Below are positions 8,728-16,479 of a stretch of 64,000 nucleotides of DNA, piece after piece. The notes under the pieces are model-generated. The model saw only the letters and a program-made list of their open reading frames with translations. It was not told the origin of the DNA and did no database searches. Source of the DNA: Peptoniphilus gorbachii (lineage in GTDB: Bacteria; Bacillota; Clostridia; Tissierellales; Peptoniphilaceae); NCBI RefSeq assembly GCF_016908115.1, contig NZ_JAFBDH010000004.1, positions 1 through 64,000 of the forward strand, given 5' to 3'. Positions within the stretch are counted from its first letter, which is position 1. Each line of letters opens with the position of its first letter. A program made the translations under genes and the position numbers.

Positions 8728-9309
8728 CTACTTATAATGGCAAGAAATAAACTTCCTAATATTATTTATGGCACTTACCTTTAAATTAATTACAGTTCTC
8801 TTAGAAATACCAAGAAAATCAGCAATCTCAGAAAGAGCAAGCCTTTCATAAAAAAACAACCTAACAACAGTTTCCTGCCTTGGAGTGAGAGAATCAATAG
8901 CATCCTTTAAAATGCCAAGCCTTTCACTTTCCAAAAAGTCGCCCTCAATATCAACACCAGCATCAAGACTATCAAAAATACTTAAATCTTCATCATCAGA
9001 AGAAGGATTGTCATGGACATCACTACTTACCTTTAACAAATATTTATAAGTATCTAAATAAAAATACATAAGACTAAGCTTTACATACTTAAGAAAAGAC
9101 CTCTTGTTGTCAAAATCTTCAATGCAGGATAAAACAATGGCCTTTCCGTCAGAATAAAGATCGTCAAATTCATTAAAAACTGGGCAATATCTCTTAATAG
9201 AAGATCGTATCAGGGGATCAAGCATATCAAGAAGCTTGACCTTGGACCTCTCTTCACCAACGAGGGCAGACCTCAAAACTCTGTTAAAATCTTTATAATC
9301 ATTCATCAT
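8728..9309 (-). CDS. RNA polymerase sigma-70 family factor (small, region 2 and region 4)
   Basis: 193 residues. Region 2 lies around RSSIKRYCPVFNEFDDLYSDGKAIVL, then an acidic linker (SSDDEDLSIFDS). A C-terminal sigma region 4 helix-turn-helix follows (LTPRQETVVRLFFYERLALSEIADFLGISKRTV). Small size and lack of regions 1 and 3 put it among the alternative sigma factors; it could be ECF-like or of the UviA/TcdR type. No anti-sigma gene is next to it. It heads an operon with the amidase, DUF1659, DUF2922 and YvrJ. Two ATG codons in tandem leave the start uncertain by one codon; the GAGGGG is very close to the first. Confidence 0.82.
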   Translation of the reverse strand: MMNDYKDFNRVLRSALVGEERSKVKLLDMLDPLIRSSIKRYCPVFNEFDDLYSDGKAIVLSCIEDFDNKRSFLKYVKLSLMYFYLDTYKYLLKVSSDVHDNPSSDDEDLSIFDSLDAGVDIEGDFLESERLGILKDAIDSLTPRQETVVRLFFYERLALSEIADFLGISKRTVINLKVSAINNIRKFISCHYK

Positions 9310-9337
9310 AGAACCCCCTCTTTATGTCTATGAGATT

Positions 9338-9366
9338 ATTATAAAACCTTTGTTTTATTTTGTCAA
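9338..9366 (-). promoter_or_regulatory. Consensus sigma-A promoter of the sigma-factor operon
   Basis: On the minus strand TTGACA (9361-9366), a 17-nt spacer and TATAAT (9338-9343): a perfect housekeeping promoter about 30 nt before the sigma-factor start codon. The operon is therefore expected to be made by sigma-A, with the new sigma factor acting elsewhere or adding to it. Confidence 0.85.
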
Positions 9367-9405
9367 ACAAAAGTTTAAACTTTTTTTCTTTGATAAGAAA
9401 AAAGG

Positions 9406-9430
9406 AAGAAGCTTTTTTGAAAAGCTTCAA
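9406..9430. other. Inverted repeat upstream of the sigma operon
   Basis: GAAGCTTTT and AAAAGCTTC separated by 3 nt, in a poly-A/T context. It could act as a bidirectional terminator or simply be a structured spacer. Confidence 0.4.
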
Positions 9431-9520
9431 GTAAAAAGTTTTTATTTCAAAGCCTGCGGCTTTAGGGCTAATAAGTAAATTATTTTTTTAATTAAATTGT
9501 TTTTTAATTTTTAATTCTTT

Positions 9521-9612
9521 TTTTATTTAAGGAGGGGGTAAAGGGGGCGGCAATGCCCCCTCTACCCCCTCCTTTGACCTCCCCCACACCTCCGTGCCCT
9601 GGCAGGGGCCTT
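9521..9612. repeat. GC-rich palindromic intergenic element, copy A
   Basis: About 92 bp, strikingly GC-rich in an AT-rich genome. The core is a long hairpin: GGAGGGGGTA pairs with TACCCCCTCC, and inside it AGGGGGC pairs with GCCCCCT around GGCAAT. A second small hairpin (CCCT-GGC-AGGG) follows at the right end. Nearly the same 92 bp, with about four differences, occurs at 17,591-17,683. A shorter copy of the core lies at 10,201-10,250. Confidence 0.85.
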
Positions 9613-10088
9613 TGCCAACAACCCCGAGCAGCAGCCAGCCTAAAATTCAAAACTTGCTCTCTTACATATTTATAATTACAAAATTATTTTTTCATCAGAA
9701 TTATTTTAAATGCAAATATTTTATTTCATCGAGAGCTTCGCGCGAACCTAATCAACTCAAAGTTCGCTTCGCTCCTTTTCGTTGTTAGAGTTCGACGGTT
9801 GAGCGACTGAATTTGCTTCGCAAATATCAATCGCTCATTCACAGTTGAATTTTTTAACGGCTGTCTTGCTTTACGGGGTTTTAAAAGATTACAGTTTGGT
9901 TTTACCTTTACAAAAATTCCCCGTTACTATTCTCCAAAAACTTTTATTGCTACAATTAAGATCTATTTAAGAAAAGCTTTAAAACAAAAAATAAACTGAG
10001 CAAGAGTGCCCAGCTTATTGGTGTGTAGTAATGTGAACACCTTTTGCTAGAACAGTAAACTTATGGGAGTGTTTAAGATAAGCAAAAA
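9613..10088. other. Non-coding spacer between palindromic elements
   Basis: No plausible gene is seen. The stretch contains short GC-rich words such as GTTCGCTTCGCTC (near 9,760), which recurs beside copy B near 17,733, and small inverted repeats (for example GATTGAGCG-like arms near 9,800-9,835). It looks like the remainder of a larger repeated element, but I cannot assign a function. Confidence 0.4.
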
Positions 10089-10162
10089 AATCGGTTATGC
10101 GTTAAAAATTTTCAACTGTTTGAGCTCGAAGAGCGAGTTTTGAAAATTTAGCATGACCGATT
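10089..10162. other. Long hairpin flanked by poly-A and poly-T
   Basis: The arms AATCGGTTATGC (10,089-10,100) and GCATGACCGATT (10,151-10,162) pair over 12 bp with one wobble. Inside, TAAAAATTTTCAA pairs with TTGAAAATTTA, and the loop holds a third small inverted repeat. The A-run before and T-run after allow termination on either strand. A similar ATCG-armed hairpin ends the copy-B region at 17,943-17,986. Confidence 0.65.
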
Positions 10163-10177
10163 TTTTTGGACTTTCAG

Positions 10178-10252
10178 CGCGTGGGGTTCAAAGGGGGTGG
10201 TTTAAGGAGGGGGAAAAGGGGCCTCGCAATGCCCCTTAACCCCCTCCTTATA
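10178..10252. repeat. GC-rich palindromic element, copy C
   Basis: The core GGAGGGGG ... CCCCCTCC hairpin (10,207-10,248) is a shortened relative of copies A and B, with inner arms GGGGC and GCCCC. The left flank (CGCGTGGGGTTCAAAGGGGGTGG-like, 10,178-10,200) matches, in reverse orientation, the right flank of the structured element at 17,408-17,520. Confidence 0.7.
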
Positions 10253-10303
10253 AGTGATAAAGCCGACGGCTTTAAAATATAAGTTCTTAATTTTTTCTTA
10301 TAA

Positions 10304-10330
10304 AGAAAAAAGAAGCTAATCAGCTTCTTT
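10304..10330 (-). terminator. Terminator overlapping the end of the two-helix membrane protein gene
   Basis: GAAGCTGATTAGCTTC followed by TTTTTT on the minus strand. The gene's own TAG stop lies in the hairpin, so the last codons form the 5' arm. Confidence 0.75.
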
Positions 10331-10984
10331 CTTAATATTTTCCCAAACTTCTTTAAATATTTCTGCAAAAGATTTTTCGACATTACTTCTTAATTTTCCA
10401 AAATTTTTTTTGTATTTATAATATGTAAATTTTTTTACCTCATGAGTGTCTTGCGACTCTAATTCAATTATTCCCTTTCTTATTTTAATATTCCTTACTA
10501 ATTCTCTTCCAAAAATATAATCATTGTAGGTTTTTATTGCATCTAGTGCCTCTTTATCATTTTCATGGTTTATATTTAAGATAATTTCATAATAAAGTTT
10601 TCTAACTTTATCTCTATCAATATCTTTAGCTTTGCCAGAACTTGTAAGCACCAGATATTCTGAAAGATTCTCCTGCATCTTATGTAACCACTCTATTCTC
10701 TCTTTAGTGACAATTTCCTTGTACTTTTCCCTTTTGTTGTAATAAAAGCCTGCAAAAACACCAATTACAGCAATAAGAGCAGAAAGAACTTTAGCTACAA
10801 GATCAGAACTAAGTGCCTTGTAGTGAAGTAATAAAAGAAATACAATAACAAGAATCAAAAGATTAAAGGAACAAATTCCTGTAAATGTGCATAAAGTTTT
10901 TTCTTCTGATGATTTATTATTAACAAAATTTTTTTTAATCTCTGCTAATCTTTTATCAATACTTTTATTATTGTCTTCGCTCAT
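10316..10984 (-). CDS. Uncharacterised membrane protein with two transmembrane helices
   Basis: 222 residues, not recognised as a named family. A charged N-terminus of about 35 residues is followed by two hydrophobic helices (about residues 36-54 and 61-80) in a hairpin. A long helical cytoplasmic domain begins YYNKREKYKEIVTKERIEWLHKMQ and ends in lysine-rich helices. The two-helix plus ERIEWLHKMQ-type layout resembles small membrane proteins often found as accessory genes. AGGAGGTGG precedes the ATG. It stands alone between GC-rich repeats and the SLH gene. Confidence 0.7.
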   Translation of the reverse strand: MSEDNNKSIDKRLAEIKKNFVNNKSSEEKTLCTFTGICSFNLLILVIVFLLLLHYKALSSDLVAKVLSALIAVIGVFAGFYYNKREKYKEIVTKERIEWLHKMQENLSEYLVLTSSGKAKDIDRDKVRKLYYEIILNINHENDKEALDAIKTYNDYIFGRELVRNIKIRKGIIELESQDTHEVKKFTYYKYKKNFGKLRSNVEKSFAEIFKEVWENIKKEAD

Positions 10985-11035
10985 ACAACCACCTCCTGCC
11001 CTAATTTTACCAGAAAAATATTTTTATGTAAAAAG

Positions 11036-11063
11036 AAAAACCCGAGGTTTCCCTCGAGTTTTA
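11036..11063 (-). terminator. Terminator of the SLH protein gene
   Basis: On the minus strand ACTCGAGG-GAAA-CCTCGGGT followed by TTTT: a strong GAAA-tetraloop hairpin 30 nt after the stop codon. Confidence 0.85.
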
Positions 11064-11090
11064 TCTTTAAAGTTTAATTAGTTAGACTAA

Positions 11091-13784
11091 TTATTTTGTA
11101 AAAGTTGCTGTAATTTCTTCAACCATAGTTTTTCCACCGTTAGTTAAAGTAACTTTAGCTTTTACTGTATCTTCTTTTGCATAAGTTTCTTTAGCATCAA
11201 CTAATTCAACAACAGCAGTTGATCCATTAGTTACTTTTGCTGCAACTTTAGTTTGTAATTCAGTTAATACTTCTGTCTTAGAAAGTTTAGTATTAGTTAA
11301 ATCAGCAATTGCTGCAGCTTTAACTAATTCATAATCTTTTCTTAGGTTATCAGAAGCAGTTACTCTTGCAGCTAATGCTGCATCAGCTGTGTCTAGAAGA
11401 CCTAGAGCAGTGTTAGCATCTGTTTTTGCAGTAGCTACTGCAGTTGTTTTAATATCTGTATTAGCTGCTAATTTTTCAAATTCTTCAACAGCTTTTTCAG
11501 CGTTTAGTTTTAATGCTGCATCTACTCTCTTTTGAAGTTCTTCAGATTTTTTAGTAGAAGGTTCATCATTTACTACTTTTACTGCATCAGTTTTTTGTTG
11601 AGTTGTAGCTTTGCCTTTTTTAGCTGCTTCTTCTAATTTAGCTATAGCATCTTTTTCAGCTGGTTTTTTGTCTTTGTCAAGTGGAGTCTTCATTCCATCG
11701 TTTAATACAAAGTCATAAGCTCTAACTGCTTTATCAAAGTCTTTGTTTTCAGCTTTGAATCTAACATTTTCGCCAACGTATTTTGCTAAAACTTTTGCAA
11801 GTTCTTCGTCTACTTTGTAAGTTCTAGTTGTTTTGTTAAGACCTGCATCCCAGTTATCAGATTCAATTCTGATTTCAACTTGGTCTTTACCAACCCAAAG
11901 AATTTTACCAACAACAGTGTGGTCTTCGATTCCATTTACAACGTTTAGAACTGATCCTGATTTAGCAAATAGGTCTCTTGTGTCTTTAGAATCTTCAAGA
12001 ATTGATACAACTTCGATGTCTCTAGCGTCTTTGTGGTTAGCAGTGAATTGTAGGTAGTCACCTTTTTCTAAATCTTTGTATTGTTTAGCGTTAAAGATGT
12101 CTGCATCGCCTACATAAAGAAGAGTTTCGTTTCCGAATCTATCTTCTACTCTAATTTCATCGTTGTCAAAGATTTGAGCAACCTTAACTACAGGATATGC
12201 TTTTTCATCGCTGTGGTCAAGAAGTTTGTCAATAACGTCTCCACGTACTTCGATAACGTCAAGTAGGTCACCGTAGTTTAGTGGGAAGTTAGCTTTGTTA
12301 AGAACATTGTCTCTGTCGTAAAGTTTTCCATCAGTATCTTCTAGAGTTGTAGAGAATTTAGAAGATGAAGAGTTAAGAACTCTGTATCTGTCTCCATCAT
12401 TGTCTTTAGATACTACGTTAAATACGATAACTTTAGCAGTTTCTCTCTTAGAATCGAAAGATTTTACAGCTGATGTGTGATCATCTGTGTCGAATCCTGC
12501 ATAAACATTAGGAATCTTATAGTCTTTTCCATAGTTGTGGAAACCGATTAATGAAAGTGCTTCATTAATGTCTTTAACTTCTTTCATAATGTTGTTGTAT
12601 GGGTTAGCAACATAGATTTCAGTTTTATCGTTAACTTTTAGGTCAGCGAAAACATCTCCATTAGCATAGTGGAATCTGATGTAATCAGCTTTAGTGTTTG
12701 AAGAGTTTAATTTAACAGTAGCGTAAGCTTTGTTAATATCTTTTTGAGCAATTTCTTTTAGTGATGCTTTTTCGAAATCATAGTTTGTAGTTTCAGCAGT
12801 TGCATCAGCTACACCTTCCCAAATGTGGTTGTCTTTGTCAAGAAGTTCATCTTTTGCGTCAGTTCTTGCAAGAACTTTTGGGTTACCAAGTTCAAGAATG
12901 TGAGTTACTTCGTTCTTGTCATTTGTAAGAATTCTTACTAAAGAACCTTTGTAAAGATCTAGATTGTCAACAGTGTTAACTTTAACAATTTGTCTTCTAG
13001 TGTTGTTACCATCAACGATAACTGTATCACTTGTGATTTTGTATTCTTTGTCGCTATCTTGGTTAAGAGTAAGTTTGCTATTAGTTAAGTTAGAAACAAT
13101 ACCTCTTGTTTCGTTAGCTGGTACTCTCTTGAATTCTTTCATTGCATATAGAGCATTGTAAACCATAGTGAATGCATCTGCTCTGTTAGCTGCTTTGTCA
13201 GAATTTTCGATAGTTACATCATCAGTAATTCCAAGTAGAGCTGCCCATCTCATCCAGTCAGTTGCCCAAACTGCGTGATCATACATATCTTTTGTAAGAT
13301 CTGTCTTAGCAAGAACTACTAACATTTTAGCAAGTTCAGCGTAAGTTACGTCTTTTTCAGGTTTGAAAGAGTGGTCTGGGTATCCTGCTAACATTGGAAG
13401 TCCGTTAGCGTCAGATGGAGAAGTTGTTCCTACTGAAATAACTCCGTTTGCCCAATGTTTAACGTCTACGTCATTGTAGATTTTCATTGAACCTTGAAGT
13501 CTTTTAGCAAGATCTTCTTGTCCGTTTGCTAATACAAGTAATCTTGTAATTTCTGATCTTTTGATATTTTTATCAAGACCATAGTTTCCGTCTTCATAGC
13601 CTTCAACAAGCTTTTTGTCGATAACATATTGGATTTTATTATCTTTTCCAACTATTTTTTCAACTTTTTCAGAAGCAGCTGGTTTTTTAGCTTCTTCTTT
13701 TTTAGCTGTTTCGGCGAAGACACTTGTGAATGTTCCTAGTACCATTACTAGTGCTAGTACTAGAGAAATAATCTTTTTGTTCAT
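11091..13784 (-). CDS. S-layer homology (SLH) domain surface protein
   Basis: 897 residues. A signal peptide (about residues 1-25, ending SVFAET) is followed by three degenerate SLH repeats at about 50-90, 107-165 and 175-220 (for example LAGYPDHSFKPEKDVTYAELAKMLVVLAK). SLH repeats bind pyruvylated secondary wall polymers and fix the protein to the wall. Then comes a long beta-rich central region (about 230-690) and an alanine/lysine-rich helical C-terminal part with repeated DTKLS-type helices. It ends in a beta segment (VVELVDAKETYAKEDTVKAKVTLTNGG). Likely an abundant surface or S-layer protein. The long structured leader and strong AAGGAGG support high expression. Confidence 0.88.
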   Translation of the reverse strand: MNKKIISLVLALVMVLGTFTSVFAETAKKEEAKKPAASEKVEKIVGKDNKIQYVIDKKLVEGYEDGNYGLDKNIKRSEITRLLVLANGQEDLAKRLQGSMKIYNDVDVKHWANGVISVGTTSPSDANGLPMLAGYPDHSFKPEKDVTYAELAKMLVVLAKTDLTKDMYDHAVWATDWMRWAALLGITDDVTIENSDKAANRADAFTMVYNALYAMKEFKRVPANETRGIVSNLTNSKLTLNQDSDKEYKITSDTVIVDGNNTRRQIVKVNTVDNLDLYKGSLVRILTNDKNEVTHILELGNPKVLARTDAKDELLDKDNHIWEGVADATAETTNYDFEKASLKEIAQKDINKAYATVKLNSSNTKADYIRFHYANGDVFADLKVNDKTEIYVANPYNNIMKEVKDINEALSLIGFHNYGKDYKIPNVYAGFDTDDHTSAVKSFDSKRETAKVIVFNVVSKDNDGDRYRVLNSSSSKFSTTLEDTDGKLYDRDNVLNKANFPLNYGDLLDVIEVRGDVIDKLLDHSDEKAYPVVKVAQIFDNDEIRVEDRFGNETLLYVGDADIFNAKQYKDLEKGDYLQFTANHKDARDIEVVSILEDSKDTRDLFAKSGSVLNVVNGIEDHTVVGKILWVGKDQVEIRIESDNWDAGLNKTTRTYKVDEELAKVLAKYVGENVRFKAENKDFDKAVRAYDFVLNDGMKTPLDKDKKPAEKDAIAKLEEAAKKGKATTQQKTDAVKVVNDEPSTKKSEELQKRVDAALKLNAEKAVEEFEKLAANTDIKTTAVATAKTDANTALGLLDTADAALAARVTASDNLRKDYELVKAAAIADLTNTKLSKTEVLTELQTKVAAKVTNGSTAVVELVDAKETYAKEDTVKAKVTLTNGGKTMVEEITATFTK

Positions 13785-13926
13785 TTGTCTTTCGACCTCC
13801 TTAAAAATTTTGTAGATTCTACAAAAGTCTCAAACTTTTGTCGCCGAGACTGAACAATCTCGACTCAGAGGTGACAAATAAATATCGCCTTATTTCCGGT
13901 TTTATTTAATTGTCATGTTCCTCTTA
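13785..13926 (-). promoter_or_regulatory. Long structured 5' leader of the SLH gene
   Basis: About 140 nt lie between the promoter and the start codon. On the minus strand there are successive hairpins: CGAGA/TCTCG, CAAAAGT/ACTTTTG, and a short GTAG/CTAC, then AAGGAGG. Such leaders on S-layer genes are known to stabilise the mRNA. I see no riboswitch family here. Confidence 0.6.
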
Positions 13927-13933
13927 TGTTTCT

Positions 13934-13939
13934 ATTATA
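13934..13939 (-). promoter_or_regulatory. -10 box of the SLH gene
   Basis: TATAAT on the minus strand, preceded by GTG. The -35 region 17 nt upstream (TTTTAC) is poor. It would give a leader of roughly 140 nt. Confidence 0.55.
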
Positions 13940-14175
13940 CACTAGAAATTACCTTTGTAAAATTACAATTACATTACATAAACCTTTGTCTGTGAAGGAC
14001 TTTTGAAATATTAATGTAATATTATTTTACTTTAGTCTTTTTTAGTGATAACAGAAATGGTCTTTTAACCATGAATAGAATTATAACAAAAAGGTTACAT
14101 TTTTGCAATTCTTTTTGCACTAACTGAGTTAAGTAGGGGAAAATGCCCCTTTTACACTACTCCTACTTATAAATT

Positions 14176-15297
14176 TTATTTCATAAGTTCTACAAATCTT
14201 TCTTTTAAAGAAATTTTACTTCCAATTCCAAGTTCTTCAAAGACTTCATCTAATTTTTCATATAAGTCTAAGAAATTTTCATAGGATATGTTATTTCCCA
14301 TGTGTCCTATTCTAAATACTTTTTCAAATATATTTCCTGCACCCTTGGATATTAGGATTCCTTTATTTTTTAGGGTCCTTAAAATGTCATCTGCTATAAA
14401 ACCTTCTGGCACCATAACTGCTGTTAGGGTATTTGATCTTGAATCTTTTGCGTAAAGTTCAAAGCCTGCTTCTTCAAATATTTGTCTTGTTACTTCTGCG
14501 TATTTTTTGTGAAGGGCAATGGAGTCCTTGGCAAATAGTTTATCTAGGGCAAGGTCTAGGGCATAAGTTAGGTTTTCGTTCATTGTATAAGGGAAGGCAA
14601 AGCCGTCAGAGTATTCGTAATAATTTAAAAAGTTCATATAATAGGATGGAACTGGTTTTTTTCTTTCTTTTATTGCTTTTTTTGCTCTGTCAGATATTGT
14701 TACGAGAGTTAGTCCTGTTGGCGCTGATATGCATTTTTGGGATCCGCCTAAGGCTATATCTACTTTGTAATCGTCAAAGTCAAATTCTTCTCCACCCATG
14801 CCTGAGACTGTGTCTACTATTGTAAGGATTCCGTAGGAGTTTAGTAAATTGCAAATACTTTTTACATCGTTTGTGATGCCTGATGGTGTTTCGCAATGTA
14901 CCATCGTTGCTGCTTTAAAGTCGTGGTCTTTTTCTAGGAATTTTTTTAATTTTTCTATGTCAAAGCCTCGTCTAAAATCATCTTCGTAAATTGTTGGCTC
15001 GCCTTCATAAAATTTTACGAAGTCGGCAAAGCCTGCGCCAAAGACTCCGTTATTTAAAACTAGAACTCTGTCGCCTTTTTCTACTAGGTTTATTATTGCT
15101 GCTTCTAGCCCTATCATGCCTTCGCCAAGCATTAGGATTGATGTTGCTTCTGTTTTTAATAGTTTGGAGATTTTTTTCTCTACTCCTCTATGTATTTTTT
15201 CATATTCTGGATCGATGTCTGGGTTTGTGAGAGTTTTTCCCATTAATGCCATTACTTCGTCGTCAATTGATGTTGGTCCTGCACATAATATTTTCAT
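14176..15297 (-). CDS. Class V aminotransferase, alanine-glyoxylate/serine-pyruvate type
   Basis: PLP enzyme of the alanine-glyoxylate or serine-pyruvate aminotransferase family. Seen: AGPTSIDDEVM at the N-terminus, LGEGMIGLEAAI, HCETPSG (131-140), VDTVSGMGG, and the PLP lysine Lys188 in LGGSQKCISAPTGL. Length 373 is normal. Substrates cannot be told from sequence; serine, alanine and glyoxylate are usual. It is monocistronic by appearance, with an AGGAGAG ribosome binding site and a terminator at 15,340. Confidence 0.88.
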   Translation of the reverse strand: MKILCAGPTSIDDEVMALMGKTLTNPDIDPEYEKIHRGVEKKISKLLKTEATSILMLGEGMIGLEAAIINLVEKGDRVLVLNNGVFGAGFADFVKFYEGEPTIYEDDFRRGFDIEKLKKFLEKDHDFKAATMVHCETPSGITNDVKSICNLLNSYGILTIVDTVSGMGGEEFDFDDYKVDIALGGSQKCISAPTGLTLVTISDRAKKAIKERKKPVPSYYMNFLNYYEYSDGFAFPYTMNENLTYALDLALDKLFAKDSIALHKKYAEVTRQIFEEAGFELYAKDSRSNTLTAVMVPEGFIADDILRTLKNKGILISKGAGNIFEKVFRIGHMGNNISYENFLDLYEKLDEVFEELGIGSKISLKERFVELMK

Positions 15298-15337
15298 TTC
15301 TGCTCTCCTTTTGTCTTTTTTTTAATTATATTACATG

Positions 15338-15375
15338 AGGATAAAAAAACAAGCTGCCTTTTGACAGCCTGCTTT
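15338..15375 (-). terminator. Terminator of the stalk-glutaredoxin gene (copy 1 of 2)
   Basis: On the minus strand GCTGTC-AAAA-GGCAGC followed by TTGTTTTTTT. The same sequence, with nearly identical flanks, recurs at 16,390-16,430. Confidence 0.75.
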
Positions 15376-15386
15376 TGATTTTGTTT

Positions 15387-16313
15387 TTATTTGTTTTCTA
15401 CAAAGTAAGTGTTTTCTTCTATTTGTTTAAATATTTCATCGTATTGTTTTTCTTCGAAGCCAACTACGCATTTGTCTATGCTCTTTCCATCTTTTTCAAG
15501 GGTCATTATGTGAGTTGGATAGTAAATTCTGTCGTAGTTTTCTGTCATGTCTTTATAATATTTATCAAAGATTTCGTCTTTTTTTCCTTCGCTGTCTCTA
15601 ATGTCTCTTGATATATATTTGATTCCTTTATTATCTAAGTATGCTTTTAGTTTTTGGCAGTAAGGACATTCTTCAAAGCCATAGATTAGAAATCTTATGT
15701 CTTCTTCTCCTGCTTTTGTTTTGATTTTGTTTATTGGCCCTGTGAAGTAACCTTCTTCATATATGTCTTCTATCTTTGGGTCTTTTGAATCTAATAAAAC
15801 TGTTTGTGTTTTGAAGTCATAAGCTACTCCAAAGTCTATTATTTTTGCTAGGTCTCTTAGTCGGAAATAGTTGTATCCGTCTATGAAATATCCCTTGAGT
15901 TCAATGTCCTTTCCTTGGCTGTCCACTATTTTTTGTTTGTTTGTTTTTGCTATTTCTTCTTCTACTGTTTTTTCATCATAAGTAAAGTCTTCTTTTTGAT
16001 TTTCGCCCTTTGTTATGATTACTTTTTGGCTTTCATTGTCGTAAGATACCATAAATTTTGCTGGTGTGTCTTTGAGAAGAGCTGCTACATCTCTAATTCT
16101 TACGTAGTTAGACCTATTAATTAGGTAAAAATTTATTTTTATATCTTTTCCGTCAAATCTAACTTTTTCTCTTGATGTTTCAGCCAAACTTTCGTCTGAT
16201 TCTAATTTTGATATTTTAGCTTTGTTTTCTTCTTTTCCTTCATTGCTGTTAGCTAAAGCTGTCATTGGACTTGTAAGGATTAAAAGAGCTAATAATACTG
16301 CAAATTTTTTCAT
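15387..16313 (-). CDS. Secreted protein: copper-amine-oxidase-like stalk domain fused to a glutaredoxin-like domain
   Basis: 308 residues. A signal peptide (about 1-21) is followed by a stalk (Cu_amine_oxidN1-like) domain with two repeats: NFYLINRSNYVRIRDVAALL (61-80) and KGYFIDGYNYFRLRDLAKII. A thioredoxin/glutaredoxin fold then begins at about 205 with the redox motif CPYC (Cys216-Cys219) in YGFEECPYCQKLKAYL. The C-terminal block contains YPTHIMTLEKDGKSIDKCVVGF. This would place a disulfide-active domain outside the membrane on a wall- or matrix-binding stalk. It may be a thiol oxidoreductase for exported proteins; that role is inferred. The stalk repeats resemble those of the protein at 22,071. 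Confidence 0.82.
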   Translation of the reverse strand: MKKFAVLLALLILTSPMTALANSNEGKEENKAKISKLESDESLAETSREKVRFDGKDIKINFYLINRSNYVRIRDVAALLKDTPAKFMVSYDNESQKVIITKGENQKEDFTYDEKTVEEEIAKTNKQKIVDSQGKDIELKGYFIDGYNYFRLRDLAKIIDFGVAYDFKTQTVLLDSKDPKIEDIYEEGYFTGPINKIKTKAGEEDIRFLIYGFEECPYCQKLKAYLDNKGIKYISRDIRDSEGKKDEIFDKYYKDMTENYDRIYYPTHIMTLEKDGKSIDKCVVGFEEKQYDEIFKQIEENTYFVENK

Positions 16314-16387
16314 AATCTGCCTCCTTTAAATTTATTACTAGTATTTTATCACGATAAATTAAAGTTTAAATGTTATTTTTAAATTTT

Positions 16388-16432
16388 TTATGGGGACAAA
16401 AAAACAAGCTGCCTTTTGACAGCCTGCTTTGA
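16388..16432 (-). terminator. Terminator of ribU (copy 2 of 2)
   Basis: The same GCTGTC-AAAA-GGCAGC hairpin and T-run as at 15,338-15,375, including identical flanking bases. Confidence 0.75.
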
Positions 16433-16479
16433 TTTTGTTTTTGTTTTTGTTTTTATTTTCCTTTAGTTTTTCTTCACTT

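Noticed and set aside
8217-9309. Prophage remnant around the amidase
   Set aside because: No integrase, capsid, tail or terminase genes are near; the same small-gene set occurs as a chromosomal cluster in related bacteria.
14118-14160. Fifth copy of the GC-rich palindromic element
   Set aside because: GTAGGGGAAAATGCCCC-like pairing is present but short and diverged; it may simply be a terminator-like hairpin.
14433-15325. Several long open frames opposite the aminotransferase gene
   Set aside because: Leucine-rich antisense frames without ribosome binding sites; the minus-strand gene has clear PLP-enzyme motifs.
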